From positions 7,152,501 to 7,216,500 of the forward strand of contig CM042993.1 in assembly GCA_023678885.1 (NCBI GenBank): a stretch of 64,000 nucleotides of DNA, read 5' to 3'. The translations under genes and the position numbers were made by a program. The notes beneath the pieces are model-generated. The model saw nothing but the letters and a program-made list of their open reading frames with translations, made no database searches and was not told where the DNA came from. This stretch comes from Pogostemon cablin (Eukaryota; Streptophyta; Magnoliopsida; Lamiales; Lamiaceae). Below are positions 44,188-56,900 of the stretch, piece after piece. Each line of letters starts with the position of its first letter. Within the stretch, counting starts at the first letter, position 1.

Positions 44188-45449
44188 TTTATTTTCATAT
44201 TTCCTTATTTCGTATTCCTACAATATTAATAATTAAGGTTATGATTGTGCTTGTCGGCTTCAGCGTAATTAAGTATGTATTTATATGGAAAAATCATCGA
44301 TAAGAAACTATCTTCTGCCTTCTTTGAAGAATTGCAGCTTTACGGCTTGCGACAGAGAATCTTCTTGAGAAATTATTTTTCTGTATATTTTATTTATCGT
44401 GTGTGCATCTCTGTAATTTTTACTGTTAGATTATGTTTAAATTTAATTTTCATTATTAAATTAAATAAAATAATTAAATTCTTAAAAAAAAAACTTTCCA
44501 CTACACTTTAATGTAAATCTATCATGCATGTTTTTTATGTATCATCTTTTATATAACTATTTATATACTTGACACTAATGGAATAAAATCCAATTATAGA
44601 TTTTCATATTTTCGTATTACATATAGTTTTAGATATAGTATTCTTCTTTAATCAATCATCCAAGTGATACATACATAGAATAGAATGATACATCAAAATA
44701 ACTGAAAATTTGACAAATTTATTTTGTTGTGAATTATTTCATATTTTAAGAAAATTTCTAACTAAGGAAAATTTGGGGATTTGAATATTGAAATGAAAAT
44801 ATTAATGCGTGATATTTAGCAATCAATTACAATAAAAGTGATTATGAATCTATGATTAAGTATTGAATTAATCGAAATGATTAATGATTTTTTTTATTAT
44901 TAAATTCTTACACCAAGCATATCAATTATTATCACTATTTTTCATTTCAGTAAAAATGCACATCCCTTTCTATTAAATACACATCCCTATTAATATATTA
45001 TTAAAATATATATTTTCGAAAAGTCCAAATTATCCTTAATTTATTAAATACACACCCATATACTGGTAATCTTTGGGAAATGCATTACAATTTGGAGAAA
45101 ATGTGCCATGAGGCCGTGAATTTTATATTAGGATCTCTACATTTAATATTAATTTCATGATCATGCATAACCATGAAAACATTTTTTTTATTTTTTTTAA
45201 CTTAAAAGAGAGAGGGAATTTGACGGTAAGAGAATTAATGTTGTCCGAATTCAATCCGCCGTAGTTGTCCTCTTTGGAGCCGCACATCCTTCATAAGAAG
45301 GATAAGTGCTTGCACTGGTTTAATTTAATGGCAAGAGAATTGAGAATTTTGAGAGGATGTATAATTTATAATTAAAAGGATAATTATGAAGTTTTAAGGG
45401 GTGTATATATAATAAAATTAAGATTTAATAAATTTAAAAATGGTGTGTA
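44188..45449. other. AT-rich intergenic stretch, no gene seen
   Basis: The 78-codon frame at 44275-44511 is Ile/Leu-rich, ends in poly-Lys from an A-run and shows no motif. Nothing else is supported. Confidence 0.35.
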
Positions 45450-45665
45450 CTCCCTCCGTCCCGGCGTAAAAGGGGTTTTTGTATTTTTGCACGTACATTA
45501 AGGAGTATTATTATTTAATGTGTATTGGGTAGTTGTATTAGTGGGAGTGTGAGTTCCATATTTTAATTGTATTAGAGGGGGTGTGTGAGTCTCATATGTG
45601 TAAAAAAGGAAAGGAAAGTGGGACGACAATGGAAAAAATACCCTCTTTGAATGCGACGGAACGAA
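45450..45665. mobile_element. Stowaway-type MITE
   Basis: Ends CTCCCTCCGTCCCGGCG and GAATGCGACGGAACGAA, TA flanks; interior as in 36510-36734. Confidence 0.75.
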
Positions 45666-45958
45666 TATTCAATAAAGGATGTGTATTTAATAAAAAGGGT
45701 ATGTATTTAACGAACACTCTTTTTCATTTCCATGCTCACTTCCATTGCACTCCTTACCAAACGTTCCATTATTTTACTAACATTTTAATTCTCAAATTCG
45801 GTTGGCTCATTTTAATGATTTCATTTAGTTGTTTGCAATTGCACACATGATAGGTTTTAAAATATTTCCTACATGAAAATAATAATAATAAATTTGAATG
45901 TACTTAATATTAGGAAAAAGATAATTATCCTGTGCATATATTAATGAATAAAAATGTA

Positions 45959-46177
45959 CTTCCTCCGTCCGCCCGAAAGGTTCACATTTTGCCATTTGGG
46001 CGTCCACACCAAGGTTCACATTTCTCTTTTTAAACACATGGTACCCACACACATCACTAATACAATAAATTTATGAGACACATACACCCCACTAATACAA
46101 CTATCAACTACACCTTAAATAATAATACTCCTTAATTGCAAAAAACAAATATCCACCTTTGTAGCGGACGGAGGGAG
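45959..46177. mobile_element. Stowaway-type MITE
   Basis: Ends CTTCCTCCGTCCGCCCG and GTAGCGGACGGAGGGAG, TA flanks (45957-45958, 46178-46179). Confidence 0.8.
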
Positions 46178-46179
46178 TA

Positions 46180-47995
46180 CTTCATCTGTCTCGCAAAAAA
46201 AGTTATACTTCCCTTGTAATTTACAATGAATTTTCTGTAATATTTTTTAATTAAAAAATTGAATGTAAAAAAAAATTATACAATTATTAAGAAACATGTA
46301 TACACTATTGAATAAAAAAATTATACATATATAGGTGCAAACGTGCACTCGAGTGCCCGTGATATTAGGAATTAGTATAACTTTTTTAACTTTGTAAAGT
46401 TCTTTTCTAGGTGCATCATAAAAAAAAAAAACTCTTCTACAAAACAATTCACACTTTTCTTATTGGTCCCATAAAACTCTTCAAATTAAGAAAAAAATAT
46501 ATTTTATTTAATAATCACAAAAATTATTTTAATTTTAAATTTGTCACTCTATTTTCACTTTCATAACATTAATTTATACTTTATTTATTACTTAAAGTGC
46601 TAAAATACCCCTAAAATTTAATAAAATTAATAAAAAATCATTTTTTTTTTCTTAAAAAAACGTAGAACATAAAAAGTAGAGGGTGGTGTGGAATTGAGGC
46701 TTACTGTTTTAAAAAGTTTTAAATGCTTAAATACTTTAAAAACTTTTGCTCAATTAAATAGAATGTGCAACTGTAGTTTAAACAGATCTTATAATACATG
46801 AATTTATAAAATAATTTTAGAGTGTACGTATGATTATATTAGTCAAGTTATGAACTGTTTGCAGGATTCTCTAGATTAAGATGTGAAATATGTTGGCTCT
46901 ATGGTTTTTTAAGTTGACCACTAATTGTAAATAATGAAGGATAACATATCTAATCTTTTGATGTAATTTTTTATTTTCTCTATATTTTACAATGAATTCA
47001 GAATATTATATATTTTCTTAAGTAAAAAGAACAATATATAACGGTAGCTTAATCTGACAACGAGACACCTAATTTACTATGAGCATAAATATGCTATTAA
47101 TAACTCATGTGGTCTCGCTTGATAAATAAATAACTAAATAATCAGTGATACTAAGTTGGAATATTATCAAATAATAATATTTCCAATTTTCAAAATAATA
47201 TATCATTACACTCTAATATTTTGTACAACATAACAGCTAATTGTCTGGAATCGTACTTATTAAAATGTGAATGGTTCATAATTTAGCATACAATTTTTTA
47301 TTTTTTAGGTTTTATTGAAAAAAAAAAGCCATCATAATTACATTATTAACTAATACAAATTAATCTCACCTTTTCAAATTTACAATTAAAGACAATTTAA
47401 TTAATTTTTGTTTTTTAAATGACAAATATTCTTTATGTTTATTATTTTAGAGTTTAATATTTATTTTTAAAGTCTAAAATATTTAAGGGTATAATTATTT
47501 TTCAATTCATAAGTATGGAATTAATTCACACATACTAATTCCTTTTAAATTAAGGTAAACATATCCGTATATGTGAGATTTTCTTACAAGAAAGTTTCTA
47601 AAAGACAAATTAGAAATTATAACATTTTAATAAAAAATTACTCAAATTAATGAAAAATAATAATTGTGTAATGAATTATTTTTAGTACATTTTATTGTAT
47701 AAATAAAAGTGATACATTCTTAATAAAAAATAATAAATATATACTAAAGCACATAAGCAAAATTATAATTATATTCAAAATCCTAAGTCCTAGAAATAAA
47801 ATAATATATCAGTAAATTTTAAAATTAACACTAAATCCTAAAAATAAATAATAAATTCTAAATATAAAATATATCCTAAACCATTGGAATAAAGTATACC
47901 TTGATCATAATAATAAAATTATAATCATATCTTAAAAGAAAAAAAGTTAATACCAGTAGGATAATTAAAATGGGGAGGGCACTGCCATCATCATC
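46180..47995. other. AT-rich intergenic stretch upstream of the SHMT gene
   Basis: No gene is supported. A decayed Stowaway half follows at 46188-46230. At 47580-47740 is a diverged member of the GTGATA/GTAATAA repeat family. Confidence 0.35.
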
Positions 47996-48009
47996 ATAAT
48001 AATAATAAT

Positions 48010-48040
<31 letters not shown>

Positions 48041-48048
48041 GATGATGA
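47996..48048. repeat. (AAT)n / (GAT)n microsatellite
   Basis: Runs of ATAATAATA interrupted by TTAATAATA, ending in GATGATGATGG, about 270 bases upstream of the SHMT start codon. Confidence 0.85.
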
Positions 48049-48316
48049 TGGATAGAATAATTAGGATAACACAGTTTTTGTTACCCGTTGGTTGTGCGTA
48101 AAGCAGACTGGATAAAATCATGAAGGCTTTGAGGTGTAAAAACCATATTTTCAACGAAACACCACCAGAAATATTGTTCGATTTTCCGCCACCACCCAAA
48201 TTCTCACCCATAGCCATAGCCATACCCAAAACAAGTGACACAAACACTACCTCACTCTCTCCGTCTGTCTTCTGCGGATGTCGTAGTGGCACAGAGAAGA
48301 AAAAAGGAACACAAAA

Positions 48317-51300
48317 ATGGTGATGGCAATGGCTGTTAGGAGGCTTTCCTCCTCCCTTGGAAAGCCCATTAAGCGTGGAGGCTCTCTCTATTACATGGTC
48401 TTTCTTTAGAGTGCATGTGTTTGTCTTTTCCATGTTGTGCTTTGTTTGGATGCTAATACGAGGGAACTTTCGTTCTGCAGTCGTCTTTGCCTAATGAAGC
48501 CTTATATGAGAAGGAAAAGAACGGCGTACCGGTATGCACACAACCTGTTTGATGCTTGTTCTGAGTGAAGTAGTACTTTGGTTATTTGTTCTGTTTGTTG
48601 GCTTGTTTTAAATTGATCCTTGCTGATGCTATACTGTAAGTTCTGCAGTGGCCGAAGCAGTTGAATGCTCCGTTGGAGGTCGTTGATCCTGAGATTGCTG
48701 ACATCATCGAGCTCGAAAAAGCTCGCCAATGGAAGGTTTAAACTTCAGTTTTTCAGATTCTGCAGAATTGTAACCAAGAATCTTGTCTTGTTTGTGGGAT
48801 TGGGTGTTAATAATTGGGAGTTATATTGCATATGATGTAGGGACTTGAGCTCATCCCCTCAGAAAATTTCACTTCTCTGTCTGTGATGCAAGCAGTTGGT
48901 TCAGTTATGACTAATAAGTACAGTGAAGGATATCCTGGTGCTAGATACTATGGAGGAAATGAGTGAGTCAAAACTATTAAGTTTTTCACCAATTCTTTGT
49001 TCATTGATTTATTATGGAAGTCATATCTGTTTTAGTTAGTACAAGATTGTGGCTATTAATCCACTCCCCCTTTTTTTCTTCTCCTGAACAAGTGTTGAGC
49101 AATTGCAGGTACATCGACATGGCTGAAACACTCTGCCAAAAGCGTGCGCTCGAGGCATTCCGATTGGACCCTGCTAAATGGGGAGGTACTATCATAAAAT
49201 TCAGTAGCTCAACATGAAGAAGATTCAAATAAATCTAAATGCATTTAGCGCAAAGAAAAAAAAGATATCTATATCCATTGAATGTTAACATTTATCTTAA
49301 GCTGCGATTGTTTATTTTTCTTCTGTCCTGATGAGCATAACAATCTTTATTACAATTGAATATTGAAGTGACTGAAAATAACAGTCAAAGAAATTGTTGA
49401 AAGAATATTAGTACAAGTGTAGCACTTATCAGCATCATCTTGTTTAATGCAGTAAACGTGCAGCCTCTATCGGGATCCCCTTCAAACTTTCAAGTTTACA
49501 CCGCTTTACTTAAACCACATGAAAGAATTATGGCTCTTGATCTTCCTCATGGAGGGCATCTTTCTCATGGTTATCAGGTACTTGCAAGTTCTGTTATAAT
49601 GTCCCAAACACGCCTACATCTCCTATTTTCCCACTATTTTATAAAAATGCTCTTTGAGATTGTGAGCTGTGATTTGTGGTTCTCCCTCCTCTCAAGAAAT
49701 CTAGCAGAGCATTCATTTGCATGGTCGCTCACGGATACAATCTAAGTTTGCTTAAGGTCACAATAGTCTTTTGTTATGGACCTGATACTACAGGACAGAG
49801 TGACAAATTATTATGAAGCTTGAGAAACAAAGATCTTTCTACATACCTCAAAGATGTGCTTTCTCTTAATCATCTGCTTCTGACTATTAAGAATATTTCC
49901 AGTGAGCTTAAATTTTCTTGCATTGTATTTGTACAGACTGATACTAAGAAGATCTCTGCAGTCTCTATATTTTTTGAGACAATGCCATACAGATTGAACG
50001 AAAGCACAGGTTATATTGATTATGATCAGGTATATATCTTCACTTCTCATGTTGTTCATGATTTCTAATGCATATTCATTGTCTCAAGCATCTGGCTACA
50101 ATGCTTGTTTATAAATTCAAAATTTCTCTCTAATAATCCAGTTATGCATTCCAGGAAATTGCTTATGTATGATCTCAAAATTTGTTTAGCGAGAGCAATT
50201 TATGTTACAGCTCCACTTATTGATTTATTTATGCAGCTGGAAGCGAGTGCTGTACTGTACCGCCCAAAATTAATTGTTGCTGGTGCTAGTGCTTATGCTC
50301 GTCTCTATGATTATGCACGTATCAGAAAGGTAATTAACTACACCAGATCAATATGCATGCTTTGCTTCTTTGTTGTCTGAATAAAGAAACGGACTCAACT
50401 TGTTTCTGGGGTGATCATGGCAGGTCTGTGACAAGCAGAAAGCAATTTTGCTTGCTGATATGGCGCATATTAGCGGATTAGTTGCAGCTGGAGTCATCCC
50501 ATCACCATTCGAGTATGCAGATGTGGTGACAACTACCACTCACAAGTCACTTCGTGGACCTCGTGGTGCCATGATTTTCTTCAGGAAGGGTGTTAAAGAG
50601 ATCAACAAACAAGGCAAAGAGGTTTTTTTCTTTATCCTTCTTATCTACCAGATTTGTGAATGAGAATCATTCAAGTAACTTATTTAATCTATTCTTGAAG
50701 GTGTTGTATGACTATGAAGATAAAATCAATCAAGCTGTGTTTCCTGGACTTCAAGGTGGCCCACACAATCACACCATTACTGGCTTGGCAGTTGCATTAA
50801 AACAGGTTGGCCCTAGCTACCACATTTATCGATGATTTTTCATAGGATCGATGCTGAAAATGCATATAGAGTTATGCATGGAAACATATTCATCTATAAC
50901 CAAGTTACATCTAGAACTCAAAACTCCATCAAAGGTAAAGAATATAAATGTATGTTTGTAGTTTCCACTTGATTGACTTCCACTGGGAAAACCCTGTGCA
51001 GGTGATAATTACTTTCTTTGATGCATTTGATACTAATTCTATTTGTTTATCTAATTATATAATATCGGAAAATGGTTACAATGCAAACATTATTCCATTT
51101 CTGCAGGCAATGACTCCAGAATACAAAGCTTACCAAGAACAAGTCCTGAGCAACTGCGCTAAGTTCGCTCAGGTATGACCGAGCAACACTCAGAACATCA
51201 TTTTATATTGAAGTCTTGAACGTTGCTCCTGTAATGAGCATGAAAAAAAACAAACTAAAAACTCCCTACTGTAACAGACTCTTGTCGGGAAGGGATACGA

Positions 51301-52020
51301 ACTTGTTTCTGGTGGAACAGATAACCACTTAGTTCTAGTCAATTTGAAAAACAAGGTAAACTGTAGCAACAGGTTGAGATCAACATATTCTCTTGTGTTT
51401 CATGACATTGCGTAGAGTAATAATGTCCATTTGTAGGATATTGATGGATCACGAGTCGAGAAGGTATTGGAAGCTGTCCACATTGCAGCCAACAAGAACA
51501 CGGTTCCTGGAGACGTATCAGCCATGGTTCCTGGTGGCATCAGGATGGGTGAGCTACTTTTCTTCCTCAGTTGTTTTAATTATGAGATCATTTCAGTGAC
51601 CACCAAGTTGCTTTCCATGTTAGGTACCCCTGCTCTTACATCCAGGGGATTTATAGAGGAAGACTTCGTCAAAGTTGCTGAATTCTTCGATGCTGCTGTA
51701 CAAGTGGCTGTGAAAATAAAGGCCGACACTAAAGGTGTTCGTTTATTACATCTTCGTCGATGCTCCTGCAATGTTGGCTCGTTATATAACTTATACACAT
51801 GAAATACATTACTTAGAGCAATGATTTTGTTCTAACCTTGTGATTGCTCCTCTCTTGTCTCACTTCAACTCCAGGGACAAAGTTGAAGGACTTCTTGGCT
51901 ACATTGTCCACCCCATCCTTCCAGTCGGAGATTGCAAAACTTCGCCATGATGTTGAAGAATACGCGAAGCAGTTCCCCACAATCGGCTTCGAGAAAGCAA
52001 CCATGAAGTACAAGAACTAA
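48317..52020 (+). CDS. SHM1: Serine hydroxymethyltransferase, mitochondrial (SHM1 type)
   Basis: PLP enzyme that interconverts serine and glycine with tetrahydrofolate; in leaf mitochondria it works with glycine decarboxylase in photorespiration. Exons: 48317-48397, 48481-48531, 48649-48735, 48841-48962, 49109-49185, 49453-49577, 49937-50029, 50237-50329, 50424-50621, 50701-50805, 51107-51172, 51278-51355, 51437-51548, 51624-51734, 51875-52020. All are GT-AG and in frame, 514 residues (the Arabidopsis protein has 517). The N terminus MVMAMAVRRLSSSLGKPIKR is a mitochondrial presequence. Seen motifs: LELIPSENFTS, NKYSEGYPGARYYGG (folate/PLP site), DLPHGGHLSHGYQ, LADMAHISGL with Asp about 255 contacting the PLP ring, and VVTTTTHKSLRGPRG with the PLP lysine at about 284. 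The end GFEKATMKYKN is as in plant SHM1. No broken motif. The 185-codon antisense frame over the leader is not a gene. Confidence 0.97.
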
Positions 52021-52041
52021 GGAGATCAAACTACATCACAG

Positions 52042-52135
52042 GTCGACAAATCTGTTTTGGTGTTGAGATCTTTTTCATAGAATCAATGAAAGTAAGATGA
52101 TTTTTTTTCTCTTTTTTAACCCCCTTCATGAACAG
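52042..52135 (+). other. Probable 3'-UTR intron of the SHMT gene
   Basis: CACAG|GTCGAC opens and a pyrimidine tract TTTTTTTTCTCTTTTTTAAC leads to CATGAACAG|GTACAAT. The donor lies 21 bases after the stop codon, below the usual distance that triggers nonsense-mediated decay. A likely transcript end follows near 52260-52320. Confidence 0.45.
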
Positions 52136-52320
52136 GTACAATAGATTGAAGCCCAGTTGATCTAAGAGTTGCAAAGGTGAAAGGGGTTGAAGTTAAAATA
52201 AGGGTGGAATTTGAAGTTTGATGTCAAAATGCTGATGTTATTTCCCATATTGTCAGTTCTCACCCAATAATATGTACATTAAACACTGCAAACAGATCTT
52301 TGAATCAATGAACTAATTAT

Positions 52321-52842
52321 ACACTGCTTTTTCTTTTTCCTTTCCATTAGAAGTTTGACACTCTAGGATAGTGAAAATTGCACTCTCCATTTCAAAATTG
52401 TTATTTTTATAACAATTTTGGTCCCTTTGTATAATCCCCACATTCCGTGTATGACATCAATTAACAATCAAATCATGGGCAGCTCAATTGATCATAGGAT
52501 GATACCTTGTATTAATGACTAAGGACGAAACTCATTAGTTCATAATGGGAGCAACCTCGTAAAATGAGTGACTTTTATGTACAGTAGTAATTTAACCTAT
52601 TAATCAATTTAGTCAACATAATAATTTTTCTCTCCACCATTTTATTATGTGGGGGTGTGGGCCTCTGAGGTGGCCAATTTATTAATTTTTTTTTTGTTTT
52701 TACCAATCATAAACATTAGAGAGAAAATGGAGAGATATGAGCCAGCCTATTAAAAATGTGACAAATTAATTTGTTAACCATAAAACGCACCGACACACTA
52801 ATATCAATTTGCCACGCACCGTGTAAAATTACCCATAAGTTA
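52321..52842. other. Intergenic, no gene seen
   Basis: Spacer between the SHMT 3' end and a Tourist-like MITE. No features were noticed beyond the TTA duplication at 52840-52842. Confidence 0.4.
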
Positions 52843-53217
52843 GAGCATGTCCAAGAGACTCTTCAAAATTTAAAAAGCATTTTCACAATATAAAGAGTGA
52901 TATTAACTTTAAAGAATCATAATTTTTTTGTGTTCCAACAAATTCTTTAAAATTTATTTTCCAATGTTAATTTATTACATTATTTTCTCTTTTATTGATT
53001 GTTTAAACCACTTTAATTGGATGGAAACACTAATAATTAAATGCATTTAATGAAATAATAAATTATAAAGAGTGATTTGTGCTCTTCAAATTTGAAGGGT
53101 GAAGATGACTCTTTAAATTAAAAAGTTAAAATAAAGATTGAGTTGAAGCATGCTTTTCTTGTATTCCTCTTTAAAATAGGAATATTTTTCATTTTAGATG
53201 AGCTTTTGGAGATACTA
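52843..53217. mobile_element. Tourist-like (PIF/Harbinger) MITE
   Basis: The left end GAGCATGTCCAAGAGACTC and the reversed right end TAGTATCTCCAAAAGCTC are imperfect inverted repeats of the GAGCATCTCCAA type. TTA flanks both sides (52840-52842, 53218-53220), the 3-bp duplication of this superfamily. Confidence 0.75.
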
Positions 53218-53220
53218 TTA

Positions 53221-53860
53221 TACATATTAAAGCTGGTACAATCTAGAATTCGTAAGTGTGATTATAGTGTAGTGCTTAATTATTTTATTATTTTTAATTA
53301 TAATTTAATTTAGTTTAATAATGAATATTAAATAAAGATATCATCTAATGATTTCATTGTTAGTGCATCTCAGTTACACTCCTCATAAGTCATAAGTTGT
53401 ATACTAATATTTAAAACTATTCATTTACTTCATAATACGACTTCAAAGTTTAGGATTAGGAAGATAATAAGACAAATCATGGATAAATTTTTTATACAAG
53501 AACCTATACACTTATTTAAAAAAAAAACATTATTAAATTAAATAAAATTAATACAGATTAGGTGCACAAAAATTATCTTTTATACATCAAGTAGATAAAA
53601 TATTCCATGACGTCTAGTTATTACTATTGTTATATTTTTAAAATCTTGTAATTAAAGTTACATTATTTAAAATTAAATGATTCAATAGAATATATGGTGT
53701 GACATTATTAATTTACCATAATTTTTATTGGCAATTATTCAAATGAAATAAATTACTTGTGTAAGAATCGCAGATTTAACTACGCCATAAATTCACTAAT
53801 GAAACGCTCGATCCCAAACTCTCCAGCACGAACAAAAACCTTGGCACACAGGTTGAGGCG
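53221..53860. other. Upstream region of the oligopeptidase gene
   Basis: AT-rich; no clear TATA box was identified and no gene is seen. Confidence 0.35.
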
Positions 53861-53967
53861 AAGATGAGATCCGGATGGATCCGAACCGGAAACCCACCCG
53901 CCCGATTTCCCCACTTTCCATTTCCCCCCCCACACAATTTCTCCAAATACCCTTCCTATTTCTGCTC

Positions 53968-56900
53968 ATGGCTTCCTTATTTTCTCTCTCACGGTCCATC
54001 CATTTCCAACCCGTCTGCTTCCCAAAACCTTCTGTCCTCAAACCCCACTTCCAATCTTACCCCTACTCTCGTCTTAAATCTCCAACTTGTCCTCTCTGGT
54101 CCTCTTCCTTCTCCTTCTGCCTTCTCCGTTCTCGCGCTTCCACTCGCCATCTTCATCTTCGTAAACCAATCAGAAGTAATCCTGTTCGCGCTTCCATTCG
54201 ATCTTTCGCTTCACACAACACTCCAACAATGGCAGACACTGAGAGTAACCCTCTGCTGAAGGACTTCTACTTCCCGCCGTTCGATTCGATCGAGGCACAA
54301 CACGTGCGGCCCGGAATCCGCGCCTTGCTCAAGCAATTGGTATGCGTTTAATTGAGTTTTCTGTTTGAATTTTATGTGTGGAAGGCGTTTTAATTGGACT
54401 CGAGTAATTGTAGGAATGTGATCTGGAGGAATTGGAGGGGACGGTGGAGCCGACGTGGCCGAAGCTAGTGGAGCCGCTGGAGAGGATAGAGGACAGGCTA
54501 AATGTTGTGTGGGGCGCTGTTTCGCATCTCAAGTCTGTTAGAGATAATTCAGACCTCCGTTCCGCCATTGAAGAAGTCCAGGTACATATGCATTACATCC
54601 AATTTTATACTTTATGTGGCTGTCAAGTATGAGTTGGCTTTTTTTGGGATTTAATGTGTATTTCTTTTGGCGTTCTAGCCGGAAAAAGTGGCATTTGAGC
54701 TCAAGTTAGGACAGAGTAAGCCTATTTATGATGCCTTCAAAGCTATTAGAGCATCTCCTGATTGGGATAATCTTAGTGACGCTCGTAAACGGGTGATTGA
54801 AGGTACACACTACTTACCTACCTCTACTATGATTTTTTTGTTTTTTGTTTTTGTTGTATCAATATAGATGAGCTTCAATCGGCTTAAATGATGAGCCATT
54901 TTGCTCCATTCATTCTTTACTATTTTGAAGGTTTAATTTAGCATCTTAATCTTCACGGCCCTCCTCGCTTGCCATTTTCTGCAGTAAAAATCAGGGATGC
55001 TTTTCTGAATGGTATTGCCCTTGAAGATGATAAAAAAGAGGAATTCAATGAAATCGAACAGGTATTCTGAAACAAATATATAATCATGCAAAGTTTCAAC
55101 TTGTTTGCTTTGTTCTTTATTATTCCTAATAGTGACCATAAATTTATTCACTTGTTGATGATTTTGTAATGAGATGCAACATCTTTGATCTTTAGTCATA
55201 GAGACTCAGAGTACGAACACGAAGTCTTATAAAAAAAATTACAAAATTCTTATGATGCCGGTTTTTTTCATGGCTGGAGCAATAATATAGCTGAAGAAGT
55301 TGATGTGATGCTCATATTTCACTTCCAGCTATTATTTATTTGAATTCATTGTTCATGGCATTGCCTGAATATTTGGAGGTTCTCTCCCTTTTTTTTTTAC
55401 TTTGCTTTTTTACAACCATTTCATTTTTTCAGTTAATTACTTCTGTGTGCAGAAACTGGCTAAACTATCTCAAAAGTTTGAGGAGAATGTTTTGGATTCA
55501 ACAAAGAAGTTCGAAAAATTAATAACAGACAAGAAAGACATTGATGGCCTGCCACCGACGGCTCTTGGGCTTGGTGCACAAACAGCAGTGTCCAAGGTAC
55601 TTTTATTGAACAGTTCACTGTGGTTGCATATTTATTTTTGAATTTGATGTGCAATCAACTTGATGGTCTTCATGATCTAAATTCCTGCTATGAATAACAG
55701 GGACATGAAAATGCTACTGCAGAGAATGGGCCTTGGATAATTACATTGGATACCCCAAGTTTAATGGCTGTACTGCAGCATGCTAAGAATAGAACATTGC
55801 GTGAAGAAGTCTATCGTGCCTATGTAAGCCGGGCTTCAAGTGGAGATCTGGACAATACCGGAATAATTGACCAAATTTTGAAGCTTAGATTGGAAAAAGC
55901 TAAGCTTCTTGGGTTTAATAACTATGCAGAGGTATGACATGTATTTCTCTAAAAAAAAATTCTTGACATACCTAACAAGGTGACCTTCACCAGGTAAGCA
56001 TGGCCAGCAAGATGGCAACCATCGAGAAGGCAAAGGAACTCCTTGAAAAGCTTCGTAGTGCATCTTGGAATCCTGCAGTTCAAGGTATTCCACTTTATAA
56101 CAATGATTCTGTGCACATAGGAGGAAACTGTAGTTGTGGATTCGTTTTGTTGTCAATGTTTGCATGCATCATTGTTTATTTGTGTTCATTATTTTAAGAT
56201 TTTATTCATTAAAGTAGTTTCAAAGATTAAAAAATACGCCTTGTTTAATTGTCTGAATTCAGCATTGGCTATGTTGTCGGAAAAAAGTTGTGATTTTGGC
56301 GCCTAATAAACAAGTCATTCCATCTCCTTACTTCAAATACGAACAAGGCATAGCACTTTAGTAATGTTTGAGTCAAATTGTTAGGCATATAATTTTGGAG
56401 CCTTAACATCACCAAAAACCATGACCAATGGCAAAGGGTTGACCCCCACTTATTTGCCACTCCAATCAAATCATGAGTAACCAATGTGGGGCATTATAAA
56501 AATAATTAAGTGCTATATCATTTCTGGGGTAATCTTTTGTCGTCGTTTTTCATATACTCCTAAAAAAATAAAATTGGAGACTTTAGATGAGAAGGTCATT
56601 CATAATTTTTTTTTTAACCCTTGCAGATATGGTGGATCTCAAACTTTTCGCAAAAAATCAAGGTGCTCTAGAAGCTGACAGTTTGAATCATTGGGATACT
56701 GGCTTCTGGAGTGAGAGGCTTCGCGAATCAAAGTATGAAATAAATGAGGTATGGTTCTCTTGATCGATCTCTCTTTTTTGAAAATTTCAATAGAATAAAA
56801 GAAAGAAAGATGACTTTATGAAATTTCTTATGTGCGAAAACATGTTTTTATGGCCCCTTTTGTTTTCTCTGTCTTACTATTTTGCATTCATTAACAAGCA

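Noticed and set aside
47876..48433. 185-codon minus-strand frame
   Set aside because: It is antisense to SHMT exon 1 and its leader, and runs through an AAT microsatellite that gives poly-Ile/Tyr.
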